DNA of 43,466 nucleotides. It comes from Teratosphaeria epicoccoides (taxonomy: Eukaryota > Ascomycota > Dothideomycetes > Mycosphaerellales > Teratosphaeriaceae). The stretch is from NCBI GenBank assembly GCA_021401465.1, contig JADDMT010000190.1, positions 1-43,466 on the forward strand. The letters are read 5' to 3'. Numbering within the stretch: the first letter of the stretch is position 1; each line of letters starts with the position of its first letter. A program made the translations under genes and the position numbers. Below the pieces are notes generated by a model. The model ran no database searches, was not told the origin of the DNA, and was given only the letters and a program-made list of their open reading frames with translations. Positions 1-9,406 of this stretch are shown in pieces.

Positions 1-1590
1 ATCTAGGTCGAACATAAGTAAGATTAGCTAATCTGTAAATCGTCGCTTAAGTTCCTTAAAGGCATTCTGTTAGGCGTCGTCCTATACGAATAGTGTATCC
101 TTCGTCGTAAGAGTCGTAAGTAGTGCTGTAATCTTCGAATAGTTTGCCACAAATCTCCTGTAGAAGTTAGCGAATCTAAGGAAGGACTATACTTCCTTAA
201 CATTAGTCGGCGTAGGCTACTCTTTTACGACCTAGACTTTCTTAGTGTCTATCTTGATTCTATTCTATGCTACCACGTAGCTAAGGAATTATACTTCCTG
301 CTTATGAAACTCACTCTTCTATAGCTTGACCTTTAGCTAGTAACCCTAGAGTTTCTGAAGTACCTTACGCATGTAAGTCCTATGCTCTTCGATCGTCCGG
401 GAATAGACGAGGATGTCGTCTAGATATATAACCACAAAGACGTCAAGGTACTCTTGTAGCACGTTGTTAATAAATGCCTGCTATGTAGCTAGGGCGTTTG
501 TTAACCTAAATAGCATGACTATGTACTTATAGTATCCGAACCTAGTTTAGAACGCAGTCTTCTATTCTTCGCCTTCCTTAATTCGAATTCGATTATACGC
601 TCTAGGTATGTCGAACTTCGAGAACTACATTACTCCTTGCAGGTAGTCCTGCAATTCCGAGAGCAAAGGAAGTAGATAACTATTCTTTATCGTGATGTCG
701 TTTAATCCACGATAATCTACGCAGAGTCGCTAGTTATCTTCCCCTATAGGCATAAACAGGATCGGATATCTGGTAGGGGACTACGACTCGCAGATAAAGC
801 CTTTCCGGAGGTTGTCTTCTAGGTATTTCCGGAGAATCTCTAGTTTCGCCGCTAACAACAGGCGAACTGATTGCTTTGTTAGTGTCTTGCTAGGGAGTAA
901 GGGTATCCTATAGTCCTACTCCTAGTGTTCTAGCAGAGCTTCTTAGTCGGGTTCTTCCTCGAAAAGAGTAGCGAACTCTTTATACTTATTAGGAACTATA
1001 AATTCGACCTTGACTTCTAATTGCGTTGCTTTGACCTATAGGACATGCACTTCCTATTCTAGATCCTTGATAGCGGCTACTATCTCGCTTAAAGTCATAG
1101 CACATATTTCGATCTTGCCTAGTACGTCATGCACTACAGGTAGAGGTATCGATCTTGAGAGTTCTAGGAACTAGATCCTCTTATTCTTCTAGTTAATATA
1201 GGGGTTAGCGTTTCTTAGCTATAGTAACCCTAGTACTACATCTGAGCCTAGTGACTCCGTGATGTCGAACTAGAGCATCTCTTAGTAGGGTCTTATCCGT
1301 AGAGGCATCATCTCGGTCTCTTCGTTAACTACTCCTTAGTTGTACGTAACCGGCTTTCCATTAATCGCTTGTAGTAAGAAAGCATTCGTCTTCGCCTGTA
1401 GCTTTATCCTAGCTGTCCTGGCAAACTTAGGCGTCATGAAGATTCTAGTATATCCTGAATCTATTAAGGCCCTAGCTAGCGTCTCGTCAATGTGCACCTA
1501 TACTCTAAGGTTGTTCGCGTATCTGGCGCCGATCGCGGCACATCGTTACAGCCTTGTCTAGTCTGTCCGTAGGTCTAATTCTAGCGGACC
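1..1590 (-). pseudogene. Gypsy-1 copy A pol fragment (protease and reverse transcriptase), inactivated
   Basis: The minus strand carries an aspartic-protease Asp-Ser-Gly at about 1453-1461, in the context ALIDSG. The reverse-transcriptase YLDD box is encoded at 415-426, and the start of RNase H lies at the left edge. The protease codons are in a different frame from the gag start at 3362, an offset equivalent to -1. Many in-frame TAG and other stops make it non-functional. The right boundary with gag is approximate, because stops hide the true end of gag. Confidence 0.8.
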
Positions 1591-3362
1591 TCGTCGTTTC
1601 CCAAATAACTGTCTTCACGGACTAGTTTAGGGATTATGCGGTCTCGGCTTCTTCTCTAAGCGTTACCGTTTTCTGGCCTAAGAGATCGTTCTTGTTCTTA
1701 GCCTCGCTGTTCCTGCGCGTTCCTTGCGTACTCTATCTTTAAATGATAGACTCGGAGTCGTAGCGCTCGTAGAATCTGAATACCTTCGTAGGTTAGGTAG
1801 CCTCCCTAGGGCGTGAACTCTACCCCGAACAGTACAATTTCTTGGACAACTTTCTAATGCGCGTGAGGTTAAGCTACAACTAGTAGTCTCCTTAGGTGTC
1901 GTCGCATACGGTCAGCTAGTTCGTCATACTAAAGCTAGTCGACATGTTGTACTCTATTAATCCATAGGCAAGCCTAAGCCTATTAGTTCTGTATGATTCG
2001 GATAATGTCGAGTCTAATGTCATGTAGCGGCATGGCCTATCGCTCTATGCTCTCGTCTTCCTCGGAATCAGGAATGACGGCTTCGACAAGCTTGTAGTTG
2101 TCGTCTAAACCCTCTTCTTCTTCTTCTAGTTCCTGTTACCTCAGGACTGTCGCACTAGAAGGTGTACCCCTTAGCGCACAGATCGACTGCGCCTTGTTTT
2201 AGCTAGGGTACTATCCGGAACCATCTTTATTACTCATGTGAATTCGACAATCGTCGTCGTAGCACGTAGTCTAAGTAAGTGCGGCATAGTCTAGTTCTCG
2301 AGTAGTAGTAGCCTTTTGCTTAGGTGCCGTCGTTGTTACGCGAGCCTACTCTATCCTAGGCAGCTCTTGTCGTTGCTTCTTAGCAAAACATTCGCGGGCA
2401 AAGTGTCCTTTCTTTCTACAGTAGTAGTACTCGAGATTACTCTTGTCGAATGGCTTCTTCAGACTATTCTAGGGAGGAGAGCCCTTCCGCGGCTTTCCTT
2501 AGGGTCTATTCCTAGGACGCCCCTTAGTCACATCTAACTCCATAGGTTAGAGACCGTAGTAATCGCTTCGCCATTTTAGTGCCAATTATTAGACCTTATG
2601 GTTAGCCTGCGCTAGCTTGCGATTTCTATGTTGTCGTTCTTGCTGTCGTTCCTAGATGCGATTATCGATTCTAATCGCGAGATCGCTTATTTCCTTGAAT
2701 GTCGTTAGCTAATCTCCTCAGGCAATTTCGTCTTTAACTGTCTCCTTTAGTCCCTAGTAGAACTAAGCAGCTAAAGCGTTATCATTCTAGTCGACTTAAG
2801 CAGAGAGGGTCTGAAAGTCCGCGCGGTACTTAGTAGCGGAACCCTTCTACTAGATTCCTAGGAGAGCTCTCTCGGCCTCTTGTTGCTCATTACCGAGCCT
2901 AAACGCTTCGCGTAATGCCTTAAACAAAGACTTGTCCAAGTTAAGAATCTCCCTAGTCGTCGTCTTCCTGGCTTTAGCGCTACTAACGTGATCTAGATAA
3001 TCTGTTAGATGAGGCTAGATAAACTCGAACGCTAGTCCCTTCAGGTAAGAGACAATGTACATCATTCGCTTATGATGTGTCGTAAACCGTTCCGTATCTA
3101 CATTAAATGCTAACTAGCATTGTAGGATAAACATCTCGACCTAAGATCGTTGTCCTGTGAACTCTATAGGGCTTCCTATCTTGAAGCCGTTATTGCCGTG
3201 TCTATTCCCGGTAGTTGAACCTGCGACGGATGCTAGAGCTATCTCGCTAAGGTAAATAGATTCGAGCTACTACATGATTTGAGGTATAGCGGCAACTTGT
3301 TCTCGTAGTGTCAGTTAACTGTCGCTAGAACTTAAACTAACAGTTAAAGAACTACTTGACAT
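1590..3362 (-). pseudogene. Gypsy-1 copy A gag, inactivated
   Basis: Translation from the ATG at 3362 (minus) begins MSSSS, then runs through a capsid-like region rich in Glu/Gln/Leu to a degraded CCHC zinc-knuckle region near 2380-2440. It aligns codon for codon with the gag of copies B and C. Many in-frame TAG codons stand where Gln or Trp is expected. The start codon sits in the 3' arm of a perfect 22-nt inverted repeat (3355-3376). The end of gag is approximate. Confidence 0.75.
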
Positions 3363-3421
3363 AGGCGTATGTCAAGTACTTAACGAGTCTCCTGATGCTT
3401 CCTTAGAAGTAGTACTCAAAA

Positions 3422-3905
3422 TGTCATAAGGGTAGGTGCCGATAGCAGGAAGGTAACTAGGTATTAGACTCGCAGAGCTATGAAGAATATCGACAATAGC
3501 GGTTAACCTTGTAACTGACTATCCCCTAGGGAAAGGGAATTAAGAATTAAGCACGAAGCTCCTAACTGCCTGTCCTAAAGCTAGCCCTATATACTAGAGA
3601 GACAGAGTAGCTCTGTTAGATCTATTAACAGACCTAACAGATCCGTGTCTGTAGATCTGTAGACTAACCCTACAGATCTAAGGGTCTGTCATCCTATGAC
3701 AGATCCCTTCTTCCTTATAGGCCTATAGATCTGTAGACTAACCCTACAGATCCGGGGATCTATCCTTACGTGACAGATCCTTTCTCCTATGACTATGCCT
3801 ATAACTCATAGTACTCCTATGATAGTACTATGACTTATAGCACTTAGGGCCCTCACGATCCTGTATCCTATAGTACTCCGGACAGTACTCCTGACACCTA
3901 TGACA
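3422..3905 (-). repeat. 5' LTR of Gypsy-1 copy A
   Basis: A 484-bp LTR with terminal inverted TGTCAT...ATGACA. It is adjacent to gag, so it is the 5' LTR of a minus-strand element. It aligns with the LTRs at 24237-24725, 25181-25674 (inverted), 31707-32191 (inverted), 36333-36819 and 40464-40953. Differences between copies are almost all transitions. Confidence 0.88.
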
Positions 3906-4262
3906 ACTATACCCTATACGTTCTATATGTATTACTTAGTAAGGCTAGGGACATCCTCATAGGAGGAGGGGTAGTAATCTAGTTAATACTAGGGGGCTAT
4001 TAGAGCCGCATAGGTTCTAATGCCTACCCTTAGCATGTAGTAACCTTACTACACATAGTAAGGAGGTCCTTTGTACATACGTTAGCTTGTATGTTATCTA
4101 AGTAGGATTAATGCTTGACGTAGGATGCCCCTATGTTGCTAACCCTATAGTATCCCTATAGGGGCTTCCTGACCCTACGGTACCCCTGCAGGGTTAGGCT
4201 CAGACATGCTTTCCCTAATTAAGGGGCGTTAGGGGTTATAAGCACCTCTAGCGCTATCTCTG
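3906..4262. other. Unassigned repeat-block sequence between copy A and copy A'
   Basis: There is no reading frame of note. The sequence has the TAG/CTA-rich composition of the surrounding RIP-affected DNA and contains short inverted motifs such as CCCTATAG/CTATAGGG near 4150-4175. It does not match Gypsy-1 or the readable parts of Gypsy-2, so it is probably a relic of another repeat. Confidence 0.5.
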
Positions 4263-4364
4263 TAATAAATAGAAAGTAGCGCTATCTTGTACCTATCGAA
4301 AGGTCAGATTACTCTGTTATACTACGAGATATTTTCATATTATATAGCATATACATCTATATTA
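4263..4364 (+). repeat. 102-bp direct repeat, left copy
   Basis: This segment is repeated in the same orientation at 5732-5833. Both copies are exactly 102 bp and differ only by a few transitions. Together they bracket the copy A' fragment. The unique flanks outside the pair do not match each other, so this resembles a long target duplication around a captured fragment rather than a pair of full LTRs. Confidence 0.75.
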
Positions 4365-4417
4365 CTAAGCTACCTTATTAGTAGCGGGGTTTTACTTGCT
4401 GTTCCCCTTGCGTAGTA

Positions 4418-5038
4418 ATGTCTTCCCTTTCTACGTTACTGCCTTGTGTCATTCTTGACACTAACGCCCTTTTAACGTAGAAACGTAAACGCCGCGCGAA
4501 TTAAATCTATCGTAAGGGTAAAGAAAGCATAAAGTCTTGTACTTAGTATTAAGAGCTAAAGCTTATTTGTCACATGCACATTTCCTTAGGAAAATGCTTA
4601 CACTGTTACTTTAGTAACTGTCAAAGTTATAACGCTAAGGTAATAGAGGTCAAATAGAAAAGGTTAGGTAATTAGCAGAAAAGACTAATTACTAATCTCG
4701 ATTATGTAAAGGCTAACCTTATAGAGGCTTTGTAGAAGATAATAGAGGCACACGTAAAAGAGATACGTCTCTAGAAACAGTTAGATGCAGTTAACTATAA
4801 GGTCAAGGATAGTTGTACTCTTAAGGAGCGTGAGATTAAAGAGGACAAGGCTAAAGAGTAGGCTCTTTACTAGACTAGATTCCTCCTTAATCCTAGTCCT
4901 TTAGCGGGTCTTACACTTAGTCCTACGACATATAGCGTAATAGACAGTTATACTAACGCATCGTATTAGGGTTTCCTAGATAGTGTAGTAGCTAAGCCTG
5001 TCGATAGCGTCCTATAGGGGGCTAGTCGTAGTTTATGA
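4418..5038 (+). pseudogene. Antisense zinc-cluster ORF of Gypsy-1, copy A' (degraded)
   Basis: Exactly 207 codons from ATG to TGA, the same length as in copies C and D, with no indel. It opens MSSLSTLLPCVIL, followed by a basic stretch, the Cys-rich segment and a coiled-coil region. Mutations have produced many TAG and TAA stops and replaced several of the cysteines with Tyr or other residues, so it is dead. Its stop codon (5036-5038) directly abuts the TAA of the opposing pol frame (5033-5035). See the copy E entry for the best-preserved version. Confidence 0.75.
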
Positions 5039-5721
5039 GGTTCTTTTTAGGTTCGTTTTCTACTTAAACCTTTGTATCTTCTACTAACAATTTCGTAGGT
5101 ATTCTAGGGATTCCTAGGTATTCTTAGTACTACTATATCCTTCCTATTTTACTAAGTACTCTTGCTATCTGCCTACCTAGCAAGTACTAACAATCTTCTT
5201 AACAGTGTACTCTAGTTCTTTAACTTTAGGGTTAAGTAGTAAAGGTTTCGTTTGTAGTGTAGTGTCTAGTGCTACTAGTTCTAGCAGAGAGATATAGAAC
5301 ATAGGGTGTATTGTCATCTGTTTAGGTAGCTATAACTTAAAATTAACTAGTCCTTTCTTAGCCTTAATCTGGAATAGTCCTAGTTTCATAGCGTCTAGTT
5401 TTTTACTTAGCTTGTCTAATTTGATGTTATAGTAGAGGAGATATACCTTGTCCCTCTCCTTAAGAATTAGTCCCTTAATTCTCTTATAATTCGCGTACTA
5501 TGCTATGTTTTGTTAATAGAACTACAGGTTAAGTCATGCTTTAGTCTGTAGTTAGCAGAGGTATTCTACCTGCCTAAGTGCTACTAGGTTTAGATTACTA
5601 GCTAAGATGTCTAGAACGTCTTCTATAGCTAATCTATACACTATCTGAAATAGCGAGAGTCCTGTTAACTCTACTAGCGTACTATTATATACAAGTTATG
5701 CTATTAGTAATAACTCTACCT
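5033..5721 (-). pseudogene. Gypsy-1 copy A' pol C-terminus (integrase end and chromodomain)
   Basis: The minus-strand translation matches the integrase C-terminal domain and chromodomain of copies C and E, with numerous stops. It is truncated at its N-terminal side at about 5721, where the similarity to copy D ends suddenly. Confidence 0.75.
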
Positions 5722-5731
5722 ACTACCTCTT

Positions 5732-5833
5732 TAATAAGCAGAAAGTAGTACTATCTTATACCTATTAAAAGGTCGGATTACTCTGTCATACTACGAGATA
5801 TTTTTATATCATATAGCATATACATCTATATTA
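5732..5833 (+). repeat. 102-bp direct repeat, right copy
   Basis: Same 102 bp as 4263-4364, with transition differences only. A 10-bp filler (5722-5731) separates it from the copy A' fragment. Confidence 0.75.
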
Positions 5834-6290
5834 ACACTCTTCTAACAAATTCTTCTAGCTACAGGTATAACCTAGGCTTATAACCTGTTAAATAAAGGTC
5901 TTATACAGGTAATAGATTTACGTATAGGAAGTAGCTATAGAAGGAATGTATTATGTTAGGTATTAAGTATATAACAAACATGATAGATAGAAGAGAAGAG
6001 AAGGAAAATTCTTCTCTTCTTAGCTAGGGTCATATATCCCTTAACCCCTAACCTAAGTCAGAGAGGTTAGAGTTAGGGTCATGCCTAACTCTGACTCTTA
6101 CTAACTTAGTATAGCTAGTATGTAACTGCCTATCACATTTTAACAGGAAGGTAGGTTAAGGTAGAGGTCTAAAGGTTATCTAGCTATGTTAATATCATGT
6201 TAAATAGAAGACAAGGTTAGTAGAGTAACTACTAGTACTTATTATAGCTAGTAATTACTTGAGCAAAGCTACTAAATTGTTGTGGTTATA
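5834..6290. other. AT-rich repeat relic with two hairpins at the repeat/gene border
   Basis: There are no credible ORFs. An inverted repeat of AGAAGAGAA/TTCTCTTCT lies near 5990-6020, and a second hairpin (GAGTTAGG/CCTAACTC) lies near 6069-6092. The composition resembles the LTR of an old retroelement, but I cannot name the family. The RIP-like TAG/CTA richness fades out near 6250-6300, where ordinary intergenic sequence begins. Confidence 0.45.
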
Positions 6291-6479
6291 AATGTGTTGA
6301 TTCTTCTATCTAAATTGGCAACTGCTAAGTAGCCGAGACCGTCTGGTCCGAGCTTGATGATTATGTAACATTTAACACCTACACTCTATCATCCATCCAC
6401 GAACAAAGTCTTTTAGACCACCCGAGACAGCAACTTCACCAGAGCTTGTAAGCGAACCAAGCAAACCACGACTGCCGAA

Positions 6480-6860
6480 ATGTCTGCACCAGAAGGTGGC
6501 GCTGCCAACAACGAGGACTATTTGGATAAAGGTATAGTCATTGTCTTTAGATCCTACAAGCCTGGAGGAATTGTCTCATTGACACGCGAGACAGCTCTCG
6601 ACAAAGGCGAGCAGAAAGTCGGCAAGAAGACTGGACGCAACATCGACTCGACCAAAATGAGGAGCACCAATGAGAAGATCACCGACAAGTACGTGAGACC
6701 CACGCCTCCCTTGAGCTGAAAGCAAGTTACTGACGGTGATGACAGGCTCCGCGGCATTTTTGAGAAGTAGGACTCACATGTAGTAACGCTCTGCAGGAAG
6801 GCTTCTGACACATCTCACAGGATCACAGGGAAGAAAGTCCCGGAAAAGTACAGCAACTAG
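6480..6860 (+). CDS. 68-aa conserved fungal small protein, four exons
   Basis: Exons are 6480-6531, 6595-6688, 6746-6766 and 6821-6860; the introns are 63, 57 and 54 bp, all GT-AG. Without splicing the frame stops in intron 2. Splicing gives a 207-nt ORF (68 residues plus stop). The protein is small, hydrophilic and Lys/Glu-rich. It starts MSAPEGG, has NEDYLDK followed by a second DKGE repeat, and ends GKKVPEKYSN. From memory, this ending and the RSTNEKITDK-type motif recur in a family of short stress-associated fungal proteins of unknown biochemical role; I cannot verify this here. There is no signal peptide or membrane segment. The third exon is only 21 nt. The gene is convergent with HOP2, 347 bp away. 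The exon model is well supported by frame and splice sites; function is unknown. Confidence 0.82.
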
Positions 6861-7207
6861 GTAGGCTTCACATGCCTGTCTGCAGTGCGCAGCGACACGA
6901 GCAGCTGCAAGCCCAGAGGGGTATTACTTGCGACAGCGACTTGGGGTGCGAGGGAGAATTAATAATGGCTCTATTTGTCTTCTTTTCTTGACGTTGAGAT
7001 ACCACCGATGCACAATCGATTTGATACCCTCATTCCATGCAGTGAATAAGGACGATAACTTGTTCTATGTTTATGACGAGACCGCAGCAGTTCCTCGCAG
7101 CTCACTTCTCAGCAGATCCAGTCCTTGAAAACGAGCATATGCTCATGCCCTCGCTTCTCCGCCACGCCCGCCAGCTCTGCTACAGCGTTGACGTACACGA
7201 CGAGCCC

Positions 7208-7901
7208 TCACAGCTCCAGCCCAAGCGCCTCAGCAGTCTCCTCGCACTGTTCCTTCTCGATATTGCTCTTGATCATGTCCCACATGACATTCCGAATCTT
7301 CTTCCTTGCAGCCGCCGTCTTCCCCCACTTGCGATGATCTTTATTAATCCGCTGGCGCTCGTCCACACTCACCGGCTTGATGTTGCCGCTCTTCAGTTTG
7401 TCCAGCCTAGCCGCTATCTCCATCTTCTGCTGCGCGAGCGTGGCAACTGTCTTTTTTAGCTCAGGCAGCGGAACTTGCGCAACGCCTTCACGTAAGGCCA
7501 GGCGAAGCTCTTTCTCGTCTGCTTTAAGAGCTGCGGTCGCGTCTCGTAGACCTGTCGTCTTGGCGTCCATTTCCTGGAGCTTGTCGACGTCGTCTGCCTC
7601 GGGTTCCTCCTGCAGGGCTATTAATATGTCCGTGTCGGCGTATTGCATTGGCAATCGTGAGTACCTGGATTGCATGATACACGATCTGCTTGCCTGCTGC
7701 CCGTCCCTCGATCTCTTTGCGCTCATGCATGTCCTTGAGCAACTTGGTTGCGGCTGCTTTCGTGACACGATTCTTCAGGTTCGTACTGATGTCCGTCGCG
7801 CTGTAAGGCCTGTTCTGTTTACGAAGGTAGTCGAGCACGAGGGCTGCTGACTGCTCGGGCGTGAGCTTTGCTTCCTTGTCGTCCTTCTTGGTGGGCGCCA
7901 T
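7208..7901 (-). CDS. HOP2: Homologous-pairing protein 2 (Hop2/TBPIP family)
   Basis: Two exons (7901-7665 and 7609-7208) with a 55-bp phase-0 intron give 212 residues, close to the roughly 217 of human HOP2. Residues about 12-75 form the N-terminal winged helix (EQSAALVLDYLRKQNRPYSATDI onward, ending GKQIVYHAIQ). Residues about 85-165 are a leucine-zipper-like coiled coil. The C-terminal part has the family's KWGKTAAARKKIRNVMWDMI motif. Known role: with Mnd1 it forms a nuclear heterodimer that stabilises Dmc1/Rad51 filaments and drives inter-homologue strand invasion in meiosis. The open frame suggests that the machinery for a sexual cycle is kept; RIP, which acts in the sexual phase, fits. 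The start ATG is at 7901 in the sequence GTCATGGCG. The thioesterase gene ends 242 bp upstream on the same strand. Confidence 0.93.
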
Positions 7902-8143
7902 GACGTGTTGATGATTGTATTGGTAGACTGTGGGTGTAGAGGGGAGAATGATGAAGATGACAACAGGAAATAAGTGCGGATGTACAGTGAGAAGGCCGGG
8001 CTGCGATCGCTTACTGCCGAGACTTGAGGAATGAGCTTCAAGAGGAAGTCGCGCCTGCCGTTTCTTGACATAACGTGAAGATAGGTCGCTACTTCACTCG
8101 CTCACTAATCCGCATCTCGATGCTCCACAATCCCTCCTCAGCA

Positions 8144-8960
8144 TTAGTCTTCAAGAGCGGGCACAACTCTTTCCAGGAAAGCACACATATCTCTCAACAG
8201 CGGCCCTGTAATTGTGTGCCCAGTGTTCTCATACTCATGAACCTCCAAAGAATCCTTGTTGAGCCCCACCGCTTCCAGGCCTTTTAGGCTGCGGTTCCAT
8301 ATCCTAGTCGGGATCAGACTGTCCTTCTTTCCTCGCGCTAAAAAGACCGGCACATCTCCATGCGTAGGAGGCAGGCCGTGATGTGCTCTGAACTCTTGCA
8401 GCTTGTACCCTTCAGCCAACGGCAGATAGCCCATGAGCCCAACAATACCAGCTAACCTTCCAGCATACTTTGCAGACACTAGGTCTGTGAGCAGACTGAC
8501 TGCGCATCCTTGGCTGAATCCGCCTAGTACGATGCGATTGGGCGGGATGCCTTTGTTCACACAGGCATTGATGAGCGACCCGATGTATTCCACCGTCTCC
8601 ATTAAACCCTCTTCATCCTCCTCTTCCTCCAGCTCAGGCCTAGTCGGCGGGAATGGCGTCAAGGGCGTCGGACGATACCACGCCTTCTGCATCGCATCGC
8701 GGTTCTCTTTCGCATTGGGAATAATCCAATTCATGTGCGGCAGCTTGCCATTGTTTTGAAACTGGTCCGCCACGTCTTGGGACAATCAGTTCACCATAAT
8801 CCTTTCTGCAAGACCGTGCACACCTACTCTCGAGGCTCTGAGCTTCATCGCCCAGGCCATGAACGAAGATAAAGGCTGCACCATGGCCTGGGTCCAGAGC
8901 TGGCTTGGTCGCTGCCTTGTAGATGGGATCTTCGCGGCCATGGACACTTGGTAGTGTCAT
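8144..8960 (-). CDS. Acyl-protein thioesterase 1-like serine hydrolase
   Basis: Two exons (8960-8828 and 8775-8144) with a 52-bp GT-AG intron give 254 residues. Alpha/beta-hydrolase of the phospholipase/carboxylesterase family (PF02230). FVHGLGDE is the oxyanion-side motif. The nucleophile is Ser132 in GFSQG. The acid is Asp in GKKDSLIP and the His lies in NTGHTITG near the C-terminus. An acidic insert (ELEEEEDEEG) precedes the helix before the nucleophile, as I recall for one of the two fungal APT-like paralogue types. Family role: removal of palmitate or other acyl groups from proteins, or lysophospholipase/esterase activity in the cytosol. There is no signal peptide. An in-frame ATG at 8981 would add seven residues (MSVIRRR); the start choice is uncertain. 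It is divergent from the Vps71-like gene across about 430 bp. Confidence 0.9.
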
Positions 8961-8981
8961 TCGTCTTCTGATTACAGACAT

Positions 8982-9406
8982 GCTGATCCTCTGGGCGCGA
9001 TCCAAGTACTCTGAGACACCTTCTTTCTCGATAATTCTGATCGCTAATCTTGTCCATTCACGCAGAGAGGTCATGCGCAGACGCCGGTCAGTCACCTTAT
9101 ACCTCGTCCAGAGGTGATGTAATATTCCCGCGGCTCGAAGTCGCCGGAATTGCTGTCCTCGTGGTCACAGAGGGACTATTCGCAAGTCATTGGTACAGAG
9201 ACTGACAGACTAACGGATGACCTCGGGTCAGTGAAGTGAGTGGGACAAGGGAAGCTCTCAGGCGGGGGAACCCGCCTCCCTTGACGAATTTACATGTGAT
9301 TGATCATCGCGGGCTCTCCATGACTGCGTTGTCCTGGCATGTCTAAAAAGCTATCTAGAGTCTGGCATGTCAGGAAAGTTTCTGAGGTCGACATAATACG
9401 GATACC
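8982..9406. promoter_or_regulatory. Shared intergenic region of two divergent genes
   Basis: This 425-bp gap separates the starts of the minus-strand thioesterase and the plus-strand HIT-finger gene and must hold both promoters. I see no clear TATA box or named factor site. Its extent is inferred from the gene starts only. Confidence 0.45.

Larger units (their letters stand above)
1..3905 (-). mobile_element. Gypsy-1 copy A: 5' half of a RIP-degraded Ty3/gypsy chromovirus
   Basis: The copy reads right to left: 5' LTR (3422-3905), gag, protease, then reverse transcriptase running off the left edge. The first bases match the RNase H region of copy D near 39437, so the 3' part of the element lies outside the window. 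Every reading frame is broken, mostly by TAG codons, and CTA/TAG trinucleotides are very abundant, as expected from C-to-T and G-to-A hypermutation of repeats (RIP). Family assignment rests on the gag, protease (DSG) and YLDD motifs below and on collinearity with copies C, D and E. Confidence 0.9.
4365..5721 (-). mobile_element. Gypsy-1 copy A': internal 3' fragment without LTRs
   Basis: Collinear with the 3' interior of copies D and E: the antisense zinc-cluster ORF on the plus strand and the integrase C-terminal/chromodomain part of pol on the minus strand. It starts just inside the polypurine-tract region and stops abruptly within integrase. There is no LTR, PPT or terminal inverted repeat at either end. 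It is heavily mutated and bracketed by the 102-bp direct repeats. Confidence 0.85.

Noticed and set aside
3906..4262. Possible DNA-transposon or RNA gene because of short inverted words
   Set aside because: No terminal repeats, no transposase frame and no fold resembling a tRNA or other known RNA.
6035..6095. Telomere-like CCCTAA/TTAGGG words
   Set aside because: Only isolated, irregular units that are better explained by two short hairpins; not an interstitial telomere array.
7377..7850. 157-codon plus-strand ORF
   Set aside because: It is antisense to HOP2. Its Ser/Ala-rich translation is the mirror of a coding frame, and HOP2 has clear family motifs.
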